NCBI GenBank assembly: GCA_037577475.1
Contig: CM075186.1
Coordinates: 29,012,334-29,076,333, forward strand
Origin: Chaunax sp. Z400
Taxonomy: Eukaryota; Chordata; Actinopteri; Lophiiformes; Chaunacidae
DNA length: 64,000 bases
Reading direction: 5' to 3'
Shown: in pieces, positions 11,401 to 24,629 of the stretch
Numbering within the stretch: position 1 is the stretch's first letter
How the letters are laid out: every line of letters starts with the position of its first letter
Position numbers and translations under genes: made by a program
The notes under the pieces: generated by a model
What the model was told of the DNA's origin: nothing
The model's database searches: none
Seen by the model: only the letters and a program-made list of their open reading frames with translations

Positions 11401-14303
11401 AATGTAAACAAATGCATATATTTGTAGATGTAAATTTTTTATGTATATTGTATGAAGGGCATTGCCACCTTTCCTTCTCTCTCTCTGAACCCAACCGGTC
11501 CAGGCAGAGGACTGCCCACCTTGAGCCGGGATCTGCTTGAGATTTCTGCCTGTCAAAAGGCAGTTTCTTCTTGCCACAGTTGCTGACTGCTTGCTCTTGG
11601 TGGAATTGTTGGGTCTCTGTAGAATTAATGGTTTGGTTAAGACCTTTGGAAAGTGCCATGAAACAACTGCTGTTGTGATTTGGCACGATACAGACTTGAC
11701 TTGTATTGCGTTTGTAGTTTGTTGCTTCTCTGTGTGGAGTCAGCATGTTTTCCCAGGATTGTTGTGGGAATATACATGCCCTCTGTATTCCTTCCGCATT
11801 GACCAAAGTCTAAATAATCTGTCTGCCTGCTGTCCGAACTGTTGTCCTGCCTACCTGTCTTCCATCCTGACTGACAAGTCTGCTGTCCAACCTGCCTGCC
11901 TTCCTACCTGTCATCTTTTCTTCCTGCCGTCCTTCCTGCCTGCCTGGCTGCCTGCCTGCTGACCTGCTCTCCTGCCTTCCTTTCTGCCGCCATGCCTGCC
12001 TGCTTTTCTCCGTCCTGCATGCCTGCTTGCTGGCCTTTTTCTTGTCCTGCATGCCGTGACATTAATGTAAACAAATGCATATATTTGGAGATGTAAATTT
12101 TTTATGTATGTTGTATGAAGGGCATTGCCACCTTTCCTTCTCTCTCTTTGAACCCAACCGGTCCAGGCAGAGGACTGCCCACCTTGAGCCGGGATCTGCT
12201 TGAGATTTCTGCCTGTCCAAAGGCAGATTCTTCTTGCCACAGTTGCTGACTGCTTGCTCTTGGTGGAATTGTTGGGTCTCTGTAGAATTAATGGTTTGGT
12301 TAAGACCTTTGGAAAGTGGCTTGAAACAACTGCTGTTGTGATTTGGCACCATACAGACTTGACTTGTATTGCGTTTGTAGTTTGTTGCTTCTCTGTGTGG
12401 AGTCAGCATGTTTTCCCTGCATTGTTGTGGGAATATACATGCCCTCTGTATTCCTTCCGCATTGACCAAAGTCTAAATAATCTGCCTGCCTGCTGTCCGA
12501 ACTTTTGTCCTGCCTACCTGACTTCCATCCTGAGTGACCTGTCTGCTGTCCAACCTGCCTGCCTTCCTGCCTGTCGTCTTTTCTTCCTGCCGTCCTTTCT
12601 GCCTGCCTGCCAGCCTACATGCCTGCTTTCGTGCTCTCCTGCCGTCCTAACTACATTCCTGCCATGCTAATTATTTAAACAAATGCATATATTTGTATAT
12701 GTTAATAATTTATGTATGTTATTTGAAGGGCATTACCACCTTTCCATCTCTCTCTTTGAACCCAACCGGTCCAGGCAGAGGACTGCCAACTTTGAGCCGG
12801 GATCTGCTTGAGATTTCTGCCTGTCAAAAGGCAGTTTCTTCTTGCCACAGTTGCTGACTGCTTGCTCTTGGTGGAATTGTTGGGTCTCTGTAGAATTAAT
12901 GGTTTGGTTAAGACCTTTGGAAAGTGCCTTGAAACAACTGCTGTTGTGATTTGGCACGATACAGACTTGACTTGTATTGCGTTTGTAGTTTGTTGCTTCT
13001 CTGTGTGGAGTCAGCATGTTTTCCCTGCATTCTTGTGGGAATATAGATGCCCTCTGTATTCCTTCCATATTGACCAAAGTCTAAATAATCTGCCTGCCTG
13101 CTGTCCGAACTGTTGTCCTGCCTATCTGCCTTCCATCCTGAGTGACCTGTCTGCTGTCCAACCTGCCTGCCTTCCTGCCTGTCGTCTTTTCTTCCTGCCG
13201 TCCTTCCTGCCTGCCTGGCTGCATGCCTGCTGTCCTGCTCTCCTGCCTTCCTCTCTTTCTGCCTGCCAGCCTGCCTACCTGCTGTCCTGCTCTCCTGCCG
13301 TCCTTTCTGCCTGCCTGCCAGCCTGTCTGCCTGCACTCCTTCTCTCCCTCCGTCCTGCCTTCCTTTTTGCCATCCAGCCTACCTGCCTGCTTTCGTGCTC
13401 TCCTGCCGTCCTAACTGCATTCCTGCCATGCTAATGATTTAAACAAATGCATATATTTGTGTATGTTAATAATTTATGTATGTTGTTTGAAGGGCATTCC
13501 CACCTTTCCTTCTTTCTCTTTGAACCCAACCGGTCCAGGCAGAGGACCGGCCACCTTGAATCGGGATCTGCTTGAGATTTCTGCCTGACAAAAGGCAGTT
13601 TCTTCTTGCCACAGTTGCTGACTGTTTGCTCTTGGTGGAATTGTTGGGTGCCTGTAGAATTAATGGTTTGGTTAAGACCTTTGGAAAGTGCCTTGAAACA
13701 ACTGCTGTTGTGATTTGGCACGATACAGACTTGACTTGTGTTGCGTTTGTAGTTTGTTGCTTCTCTGTGTGGAGTCAGCATGTTTTTCCTGCATTGTTGT
13801 GGGAATATACATGCCCTCGGTATTCCTTCCGCATTGACCAAAGTCTAAATAATCTGCCTGGCTGCTGTCCGAACTGTTGTCCTGCCTACCTGCCTTCCAT
13901 CTTGAGTGACCTGTCTGCTGTCCAACCTGCCTGCCTTCCTGCCTGCCTTCCTGCCTGTCGTCTTTTCTTCCTGCCGTCCTTCCTGCCTGCCTGGCTGCCT
14001 GCCTGCCTGCCTGCCTGCCTGCTGTCCTGCTCTCCTGCCTTCCTTTCTGCCAGCCTGCCTTGCTGCACTCCTTCTCTTCCTCCGTCCTGCCTTCCTTTCT
14101 GCCATCCAGCCTACCTGCCTGCTTTTGTGCTCTCCTGCCATCCTAACTGCATTCCTGCCATGCTAATGATTTAAACAAATGCATATATTTGTATATGTTA
14201 ATAATTTATGTATGTTGTTTGAAAGGCACTACCACCTTTCCTTCTTTCTCTTTGAACCCAACCGGTCCAGGCAGAGGACCGCCCACCTTGAGTCGGGATC
14301 TGC

Positions 14304-17300
14304 TTGAGATTTCTGCCTGACAAAAGGCAGTTTCTTCTTGCCACAGTTGCTGACTGTTTGCTCTTGGTGGAATTGTTGGGTGCCTGTAGAATTAATGGTT
14401 TGGTTAAGACCTTTGGAAAGTGCCTTGAAACAACTGCTGTTGTGATTTGGCACGATACAGACTTGACTTGTGTTGCGTTTGTAGTTTGTTGCTTCTCTGT
14501 GTGGAGTCAGCATGTTTTTCCTGCATTGTTGTGGGAATATACATGCCCTCGGTATTCCTTCCGCATTGACCAAAGTCTAAATAATCTGCCTGGCTGCTGT
14601 CCGAACTGTTGTCCTGCCTACCTGCCTTCCATCTTGAGTGACCTGTCTGCTGTCCAACCTGCCTGCCTTCCTGCCTGCCTTCCTGCCTGTCGTCTTTTCT
14701 TCCTGCCGTCCTTCCTGCCTGCCTGGCTGCCTGCCTGCCTGCCTGCCTGCCTGCTGTCCTGCTCTCCTGCCTTCCTTTCTGCCAGCCTGCCTTGCTGCAC
14801 TCCTTCTCTTCCTCCGTCCTGCCTTCCTTTCTGCCATCCAGCCTACCTGCCTGCTTTTGTGCTCTCCTGCCATCCTAACTGCATTCCTGCCATGCTAATG
14901 ATTTAAACAAATGCATATATTTGTATATGTTAATAATTTATGTATGTTGTTTGAAAGGCACTACCACCTTTCCTTCTTTCTCTTTGAACCCAACCGGTCC
15001 AGGCAGAGGACCGCCCACCTTGAGTCGGGATCTGCTTGAGATTTCTGCCTGACAAAAGGCAGTTTCTTCTTGCCACAGTTGCTGACTGTTTGCTCTTGGT
15101 GGAATTGTTGGGTGCCTGTAGAATTAATGGTTTGGTTAAGACCTTTGGAAAGTGCCTTGAAACAACTGCTGTTGTGATTTGGCACGATACAGACTTGACT
15201 TGTGTTGCGTTTGTAGTTTGTTGCTTCTCTGTGTGGAGTCAGCATGTTTTTCCTGCATTGTTGTGGGAATATACATGCCCTCGGTATTCCTTCCGCATTG
15301 ACCAAAGTCTAAATAATCTGCCTGGCTGCTGTCCGAACTGTTGTCCTGCCTACCTGCCTTCCATCGTGAGTGACCTGTCTGCTGTCCAACCTGCCTGCCT
15401 TCCTGCCTGTCGTCTTTTCTTCCTGCCGTTCTTCCTGCCTGCCTGGCTGCCTGCCTGCCTGCCTGCCTGCTGTCCTGCTCTCCTGCCTTCCTTTCTGCCT
15501 GCCTGCCAGCCTGCCTGCCTGCACTCCTTCTCTCCCTCCGTCCTGCCTTCCTTTCTGCCATCCAGCCTACCTGCCTGCTTTTGTGCTCTCCTGCCGTCCT
15601 AACTGCATTCCTGCCATGCTAATGATTTAAACAAATGCATATATTTTTATATGTTAATAATTTATGTATGTTGTTTGAAGGGCATTGCCACCTTTCCTTC
15701 TTTCTCTTTGAACCCAACCGGTCCAGGCAGAGGACCGCCCACCTTGAGTCGGGATCTGCTTGAGATTTCTGCCTGTCAAAAGGCAGTTTCTTCTTGCCAC
15801 AGTTGCTGACTGCTTGCTCTTGGTGGAATTGTTGGGTCTCTGTAGAATTAATGGTTTGGTTAAGACCTTTGGAAAGTGGCTTGAAACAACTGCTGTTGTG
15901 ATTTGGCACGATACAGACTTGACTTGTGTTGCGTTTGTAGTTTGTTGCTTCTCTGTGTGGAGTCAGCATGTTTTTCCTGCATTGTTGTGGGAATATACAT
16001 GCCCTCTGTATTCCTTCCGCATTGACCAAAGTCTAAATAATCTGCCTGGCTGCTGTCCGAACTGTTGTCCTGCCTACCTGCCTTCCATCCTGAGTGACCT
16101 GTCTGCTGTCCAACCTGCCTGCCTTCCTGCCTGTGGTCTTTTCTTCCTGCCGTCCTTCATGCCTTTCTGGCTGCCTGTCTGCTATCCTCCTCTCCTGCCT
16201 TCCTTTCTGCCTGCCTGCCAGCCTGCTTTTCTCCCGTCCTGCCTGCCGTCCTGCTGACATGCCTGCTGTCCAACCTGCCTGCCTTTCTGCCTGTCGTCCT
16301 TTCTTCCTGCCGAGCTGCCATCCTTCCTGCTTGCCTGCAGTCCTTCTTGCCTGCGTTTTTCCCGTCCTGCCTGCATTTTTCCCGTCCTGCCTGCTGTCCT
16401 GCCCTACGTCCTTCCTGTCTGCCTGCCTTCCTTTCTGCCGCCATGCCTGCCTGCTTTTCTCCCCTCCTGCATGCCTGCTTGCTGGCCTTTTTGCCGTCTT
16501 GCCTGCCGTGGTATTAATGTAAACAAATGCATATATTTGTAGATGTAAATTTTTTATGTATGTTGTATGAAGGGCATTGCCACCTTTCCTTCTCTCTCTC
16601 TGAACTCAACCGGTCCAGGCAGAGGACTGCCCACCTTGAGCCGGGATCTGCTTGAGATTTCTGCCTGTCAAAAGGCAGTTTCTTCTTGCCACAGTTGCTG
16701 ACTGCTTGCTCTTGGTGGAATTGTTGGGTCTCTGTAGAATTAATGGTTTGGTTAAGACCTTTGGAAAGTGCCTTGAAACAACTGCTGTTGTGATTTGGCA
16801 CGATACAGACTTGACTTGTATTGCGTTTGTAGTTTGTTGCTTCTCTGTGTGGAGTCAGCATGTTTTCCCTGCATTCTTGTGGGAATATACATGCCCTCTG
16901 TATTCCTTCCGCATTGACCAAAGTCTAAATAATCTGCCTGCCTACTGTCCGAACTGTTGTCCTGCCTACCTGCCTTCCATCCTGAGTGACCTGTCTGCTG
17001 TCCAACCTGCCTGCCTTCCTGCCTGTGGTCTTTTCTTCCTGGCGTCCTTCATGCCTTACTGGCTGCCTGTCTACTGTCCTCCTCTCCTGCCTTCCTTTCT
17101 GCCTGCCTGCCAGCCTGCTTTTCTCCCGTCCTGCCTGCCGTCCTGCTGACATGCCTGCTGTCCAACCTGCCTGCCTTTCTGCCTGTCGTCCTTTCTTCCT
17201 GCCGACCTGCCATCCTTCCTGCTTGCCTGCAGTCCTTCTTGCCTGCGTTTTTCCCGTCCTGCCTGCGTTTTTCCCGTCCTGCCTGCTGTCCTGCCCTACG

Positions 17301-19466
17301 TCCTTCCTCCTGCCTGCCTTCCTTTCTGCCGCCATGCCTGCCTGCTTTTCTCCCCTCCTGCATGCCTGCTTGCTGGCCTTTTTGCTGTCCTGCGTGCCGT
17401 GGTATTAATGTAAACAAATGCATATATTTGTAGATGTAAATTTTTTATGTATGTTGTATGAAGGGCATTGCCACCTTTCCTTCTCTCTCTCTGAACCCAA
17501 CCGGTCCAGGCAGAGGACTGCCCACCTTGAGCCGGGATCTGCTTGAGATTTCTGCCTGTCAAAAGGCAGTTTCTTCTTGCCACAGTTGCTGACTGCTTGC
17601 TCTTGGTGGAATTGTTGGGTCTCTGTAGAATTAATGGTTTGGTTAAGACCTTTGGAAAGTGCCTTGAAACAACTGCTGTTGTGATTTGGCACGATACAGA
17701 CTTGACTTGTATTGCGTTTGTAGTTTGTTGCTTCTCTGTGTGGAGTCAGCATGTATTCCCTGCATTGTTGTGGGAATATACATGCCCTCTGTATTCCTTC
17801 CGCATTGACCAAAGTCTAAATAATCTGCCTGCCTGCTGTCCGAACTGTTGTCCTGCCTACCTGCCTTCCATCCTGAGTGACCTGTCTGCTGTCCAACCTG
17901 CCTGCCTTCCTGCCTTTGGTCTTTTCTTCCTGCCGTCCTTCATGCCTTACTGGCTGCCTGTCTACTGTCCACCTCTCCTGCCTTCCTTTCTGCCTGCCTG
18001 CCAGCCTGCTTTTCTCCCGTCCTGCCTGCCGTCCTGCTGACATGCCTGCTGTCCAACCTGCCTGCCTTTCTGCCTGTCGTCCTTTCTTCCTGCTGAGCTG
18101 CCATCCTTCCTGCTTGCCTGCAGTCCTTCTTGCCTGCGTTTTTCCCGTCCTGCCTGCGTTTTTCCCGTCCTGCCTGCTGTCCTGCCCTACGTCCTTCCTG
18201 TCTGCCTGCCTTCCTTTCTGCCGCCATGCCTGCCTGCTTTTCTCCCCTCCTGCATGCCTGCTTGCTGGCCTTTTTGCTGTCCTGCCTGCCGTGGTATTAA
18301 TGTAAAGAAATGCATATATTTGTAGATGTAAATTTTTTATGTATGTTGTATGAAGGGCATTGCCACCTTTCCTTCTCTCTCTCTGAACCCAACCGGTCCA
18401 GGCAGAGGACTGCCCACCTTGAGCCGGGATCTGCTTGAGATTTCTGCCTGTCAAAATGCAGTTTCTTCTTGCCACAGTTGCTGACTGCTTGCTCTTGGTG
18501 GAATTGTTGGGTCTCTGTAGAATTAATGGTTTGGTTAAGACCTTTGGAAAGTGCCTTGAAACAACTGCTGTTGTGATTTGGCACGATACAGACTTGACTT
18601 GTATTGCGTTTGTAGTTTGTTGCTTCTCTGTGTGGAGTCAGCATGTTTTCCCTGCATTCTTGTGGGAATATACATGCCCTCTGTATTCCTTCCGCATTGA
18701 CCAAAGTCTAAATAATCTGCCTGCCTGCTGTCCGAACTGTTGTCCTGCCTACCTGCCTTCCATCCTGAGTGACCTGTCTGCTGTCCAACCTGCCTGCCTT
18801 CCTGCCTGTCGTCTTTTCTTCCTGCCATCCTTCCAGGCTGCCTGCTGTCCTGCTCTCCTGCCTTCCTTTCTGCCTGCCTGCCAGCCTGCTTTTCTCCCTT
18901 CCTGCCTGCCGTCCTGCCTACATGCCTGCTGTCCAACCTGACTGCCTTTCTGCCTGTCGTCTTTTCTTCCTGCCATCCTTCCTGCCTGCCTGGCTGCCTG
19001 CCTGCTGTCCTGCTCTCTTGCCTTCCTTTCTGCCTGCCTGCCAGCCTGCTTTTCTCCCGTCCTGCCTGCCTGCCTGCCTGCCGTCCTGCCGACATGCCTG
19101 CTGTCCAACCTGCCTGCCTTTCTGCCTGTCGTCCTTTCTTCCTGCCGACCTGCCATCCTTCCTGCTTGCCTGCAGTCCTTCTTGCCTGCGTTTCTCCCGT
19201 CCTGCCTGCTGTCCTGCCCTACGTCCTTCCTGTCTGCCTGCCTTCCTTTCTGCCGACATGCCTGCCTGCTTTTCTCTCCTCCTGCATGCCTGCTTGCTGG
19301 CCTTTTTGCTGTCCTGCCTGCCGTGGTATTAATTTAAACAAATGCATATATTTGTAGATGTAAATTTTTTATGTATGTTGTATGAAGGGCATTGCCACCT
19401 TTCCTTCTCTCTCTCTGAACCCAACCGGTCCAGGCAGAGGACTGCCCACCTTGAGCCGGGATCTGC
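14304..19466. repeat. Megasatellite hexamer HOR, copy 1 (5,163 bp)
   Basis: Six monomers with spacings 732, 724, 892, 891, 892 and 1,032. The same order recurs immediately downstream with identical spacings and apparently identical sequence in the stretches I compared. The preceding monomer at 13572 is nearly identical to the first of this block, so a single-monomer duplication (732 bp) preceded or accompanied the block duplication. Confidence 0.95.
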
Positions 19467-22400
19467 TTGAGATTTCTGCCTGTCAAAAGGCAGTTTCTTC
19501 TTGCCACAGTTGCTGACTGTTTGCTCTTGGTGGAATTGTTGGGTGCCTGTAGAATTAATGGTTTGGTTAAGACCTTTGGAAAGTGCCTTGAAACAACTGC
19601 TGTTGTGATTTGGCACGATACAGACTTGACTTGTGTTGCGTTTGTAGTTTGTTGCTTCTCTGTGTGGAGTCAGCATGTTTTTCCTGCATTGTTGTGGGAA
19701 TATACATGCCCTCGGTATTCCTTCCGCATTGACCAAAGTCTAAATAATCTGCCTGGCTGCTGTCCGAACTGTTGTCCTGCCTACCTGCCTTCCATCTTGA
19801 GTGACCTGTCTGCTGTCCAACCTGCCTGCCTTCCTGCCTGCCTTCCTGCCTGTCGTCTTTTCTTCCTGCCGTCCTTCCTGCCTGCCTGGCTGCCTGCCTG
19901 CCTGCCTGCCTGCCTGCTGTCCTGCTCTCCTGCCTTCCTTTCTGCCAGCCTGCCTTGCTGCACTCCTTCTCTTCCTCCGTCCTGCCTTCCTTTCTGCCAT
20001 CCAGCCTACCTGCCTGCTTTTGTGCTCTCCTGCCATCCTAACTGCATTCCTGCCATGCTAATGATTTAAACAAATGCATATATTTGTATATGTTAATAAT
20101 TTATGTATGTTGTTTGAAAGGCACTACCACCTTTCCTTCTTTCTCTTTGAACCCAACCGGTCCAGGCAGAGGACCGCCCACCTTGAGTCGGGATCTGCTT
20201 GAGATTTCTGCCTGACAAAAGGCAGTTTCTTCTTGCCACAGTTGCTGACTGTTTGCTCTTGGTGGAATTGTTGGGTGCCTGTAGAATTAATGGTTTGGTT
20301 AAGACCTTTGGAAAGTGCCTTGAAACAACTGCTGTTGTGATTTGGCACGATACAGACTTGACTTGTGTTGCGTTTGTAGTTTGTTGCTTCTCTGTGTGGA
20401 GTCAGCATGTTTTTCCTGCATTGTTGTGGGAATATACATGCCCTCGGTATTCCTTCCGCATTGACCAAAGTCTAAATAATCTGCCTGGCTGCTGTCCGAA
20501 CTGTTGTCCTGCCTACCTGCCTTCCATCGTGAGTGACCTGTCTGCTGTCCAACCTGCCTGCCTTCCTGCCTGTCGTCTTTTCTTCCTGCCGTTCTTCCTG
20601 CCTGCCTGGCTGCCTGCCTGCCTGCCTGCCTGCTGTCCTGCTCTCCTGCCTTCCTTTCTGCCTGCCTGCCAGCCTGCCTGCCTGCACTCCTTCTCTCCCT
20701 CCGTCCTGCCTTCCTTTCTGCCATCCAGCCTACCTGCCTGCTTTTGTGCTCTCCTGCCGTCCTAACTGCATTCCTGCCATGCTAATGATTTAAACAAATG
20801 CATATATTTTTATATGTTAATAATTTATGTATGTTGTTTGAAGGGCATTGCCACCTTTCCTTCTTTCTCTTTGAACCCAACCGGTCCAGGCAGAGGACCG
20901 CCCACCTTGAGTCGGGATCTGCTTGAGATTTCTGCCTGTCAAAAGGCAGTTTCTTCTTGCCACAGTTGCTGACTGCTTGCTCTTGGTGGAATTGTTGGGT
21001 CTCTGTAGAATTAATGGTTTGGTTAAGACCTTTGGAAAGTGGCTTGAAACAACTGCTGTTGTGATTTGGCACGATACAGACTTGACTTGTGTTGCGTTTG
21101 TAGTTTGTTGCTTCTCTGTGTGGAGTCAGCATGTTTTTCCTGCATTGTTGTGGGAATATACATGCCCTCTGTATTCCTTCCGCATTGACCAAAGTCTAAA
21201 TAATCTGCCTGGCTGCTGTCCGAACTGTTGTCCTGCCTACCTGCCTTCCATCCTGAGTGACCTGTCTGCTGTCCAACCTGCCTGCCTTCCTGCCTGTGGT
21301 CTTTTCTTCCTGCCGTCCTTCATGCCTTTCTGGCTGCCTGTCTGCTATCCTCCTCTCCTGCCTTCCTTTCTGCCTGCCTGCCAGCCTGCTTTTCTCCCGT
21401 CCTGCCTGCCGTCCTGCTGACATGCCTGCTGTCCAACCTGCCTGCCTTTCTGCCTGTCGTCCTTTCTTCCTGCCGAGCTGCCATCCTTCCTGCTTGCCTG
21501 CAGTCCTTCTTGCCTGCGTTTTTCCCGTCCTGCCTGCATTTTTCCCGTCCTGCCTGCTGTCCTGCCCTACGTCCTTCCTGTCTGCCTGCCTTCCTTTCTG
21601 CCGCCATGCCTGCCTGCTTTTCTCCCCTCCTGCATGCCTGCTTGCTGGCCTTTTTGCCGTCTTGCCTGCCGTGGTATTAATGTAAACAAATGCATATATT
21701 TGTAGATGTAAATTTTTTATGTATGTTGTATGAAGGGCATTGCCACCTTTCCTTCTCTCTCTCTGAACTCAACCGGTCCAGGCAGAGGACTGCCCACCTT
21801 GAGCCGGGATCTGCTTGAGATTTCTGCCTGTCAAAAGGCAGTTTCTTCTTGCCACAGTTGCTGACTGCTTGCTCTTGGTGGAATTGTTGGGTCTCTGTAG
21901 AATTAATGGTTTGGTTAAGACCTTTGGAAAGTGCCTTGAAACAACTGCTGTTGTGATTTGGCACGATACAGACTTGACTTGTATTGCGTTTGTAGTTTGT
22001 TGCTTCTCTGTGTGGAGTCAGCATGTTTTCCCTGCATTCTTGTGGGAATATACATGCCCTCTGTATTCCTTCCGCATTGACCAAAGTCTAAATAATCTGC
22101 CTGCCTACTGTCCGAACTGTTGTCCTGCCTACCTGCCTTCCATCCTGAGTGACCTGTCTGCTGTCCAACCTGCCTGCCTTCCTGCCTGTGGTCTTTTCTT
22201 CCTGGCGTCCTTCATGCCTTACTGGCTGCCTGTCTACTGTCCTCCTCTCCTGCCTTCCTTTCTGCCTGCCTGCCAGCCTGCTTTTCTCCCGTCCTGCCTG
22301 CCGTCCTGCTGACATGCCTGCTGTCCAACCTGCCTGCCTTTCTGCCTGTCGTCCTTTCTTCCTGCCGACCTGCCATCCTTCCTGCTTGCCTGCAGTCCTT

Positions 22401-24629
22401 CTTGCCTGCGTTTTTCCCGTCCTGCCTGCGTTTTTCCCGTCCTGCCTGCTGTCCTGCCCTACGTCCTTCCTCCTGCCTGCCTTCCTTTCTGCCGCCATGC
22501 CTGCCTGCTTTTCTCCCCTCCTGCATGCCTGCTTGCTGGCCTTTTTGCTGTCCTGCGTGCCGTGGTATTAATGTAAACAAATGCATATATTTGTAGATGT
22601 AAATTTTTTATGTATGTTGTATGAAGGGCATTGCCACCTTTCCTTCTCTCTCTCTGAACCCAACCGGTCCAGGCAGAGGACTGCCCACCTTGAGCCGGGA
22701 TCTGCTTGAGATTTCTGCCTGTCAAAAGGCAGTTTCTTCTTGCCACAGTTGCTGACTGCTTGCTCTTGGTGGAATTGTTGGGTCTCTGTAGAATTAATGG
22801 TTTGGTTAAGACCTTTGGAAAGTGCCTTGAAACAACTGCTGTTGTGATTTGGCACGATACAGACTTGACTTGTATTGCGTTTGTAGTTTGTTGCTTCTCT
22901 GTGTGGAGTCAGCATGTATTCCCTGCATTGTTGTGGGAATATACATGCCCTCTGTATTCCTTCCGCATTGACCAAAGTCTAAATAATCTGCCTGCCTGCT
23001 GTCCGAACTGTTGTCCTGCCTACCTGCCTTCCATCCTGAGTGACCTGTCTGCTGTCCAACCTGCCTGCCTTCCTGCCTTTGGTCTTTTCTTCCTGCCGTC
23101 CTTCATGCCTTACTGGCTGCCTGTCTACTGTCCACCTCTCCTGCCTTCCTTTCTGCCTGCCTGCCAGCCTGCTTTTCTCCCGTCCTGCCTGCCGTCCTGC
23201 TGACATGCCTGCTGTCCAACCTGCCTGCCTTTCTGCCTGTCGTCCTTTCTTCCTGCTGAGCTGCCATCCTTCCTGCTTGCCTGCAGTCCTTCTTGCCTGC
23301 GTTTTTCCCGTCCTGCCTGCGTTTTTCCCGTCCTGCCTGCTGTCCTGCCCTACGTCCTTCCTGTCTGCCTGCCTTCCTTTCTGCCGCCATGCCTGCCTGC
23401 TTTTCTCCCCTCCTGCATGCCTGCTTGCTGGCCTTTTTGCTGTCCTGCCTGCCGTGGTATTAATGTAAAGAAATGCATATATTTGTAGATGTAAATTTTT
23501 TATGTATGTTGTATGAAGGGCATTGCCACCTTTCCTTCTCTCTCTCTGAACCCAACCGGTCCAGGCAGAGGACTGCCCACCTTGAGCCGGGATCTGCTTG
23601 AGATTTCTGCCTGTCAAAATGCAGTTTCTTCTTGCCACAGTTGCTGACTGCTTGCTCTTGGTGGAATTGTTGGGTCTCTGTAGAATTAATGGTTTGGTTA
23701 AGACCTTTGGAAAGTGCCTTGAAACAACTGCTGTTGTGATTTGGCACGATACAGACTTGACTTGTATTGCGTTTGTAGTTTGTTGCTTCTCTGTGTGGAG
23801 TCAGCATGTTTTCCCTGCATTCTTGTGGGAATATACATGCCCTCTGTATTCCTTCCGCATTGACCAAAGTCTAAATAATCTGCCTGCCTGCTGTCCGAAC
23901 TGTTGTCCTGCCTACCTGCCTTCCATCCTGAGTGACCTGTCTGCTGTCCAACCTGCCTGCCTTCCTGCCTGTCGTCTTTTCTTCCTGCCATCCTTCCAGG
24001 CTGCCTGCTGTCCTGCTCTCCTGCCTTCCTTTCTGCCTGCCTGCCAGCCTGCTTTTCTCCCTTCCTGCCTGCCGTCCTGCCTACATGCCTGCTGTCCAAC
24101 CTGACTGCCTTTCTGCCTGTCGTCTTTTCTTCCTGCCATCCTTCCTGCCTGCCTGGCTGCCTGCCTGCTGTCCTGCTCTCTTGCCTTCCTTTCTGCCTGC
24201 CTGCCAGCCTGCTTTTCTCCCGTCCTGCCTGCCTGCCTGCCTGCCGTCCTGCCGACATGCCTGCTGTCCAACCTGCCTGCCTTTCTGCCTGTCGTCCTTT
24301 CTTCCTGCCGACCTGCCATCCTTCCTGCTTGCCTGCAGTCCTTCTTGCCTGCGTTTCTCCCGTCCTGCCTGCTGTCCTGCCCTACGTCCTTCCTGTCTGC
24401 CTGCCTTCCTTTCTGCCGACATGCCTGCCTGCTTTTCTCTCCTCCTGCATGCCTGCTTGCTGGCCTTTTTGCTGTCCTGCCTGCCGTGGTATTAATTTAA
24501 ACAAATGCATATATTTGTAGATGTAAATTTTTTATGTATGTTGTATGAAGGGCATTGCCACCTTTCCTTCTCTCTCTCTGAACCCAACCGGTCCAGGCAG
24601 AGGACTGCCCACCTTGAGCCGGGATCTGC
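19467..24629. repeat. Megasatellite hexamer HOR, copy 2 (5,163 bp)
   Basis: Second copy of the hexamer. The left junction lies inside a core: up to about 19481 the sequence has the type II linker and GAGCCGGG as at the end of copy 1, and from about 19515 it has the GACTGTTTGCTC and GGGTGCCTGTAG variants of the monomer at 14304. The chimeric core marks the crossover point. Confidence 0.95.
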
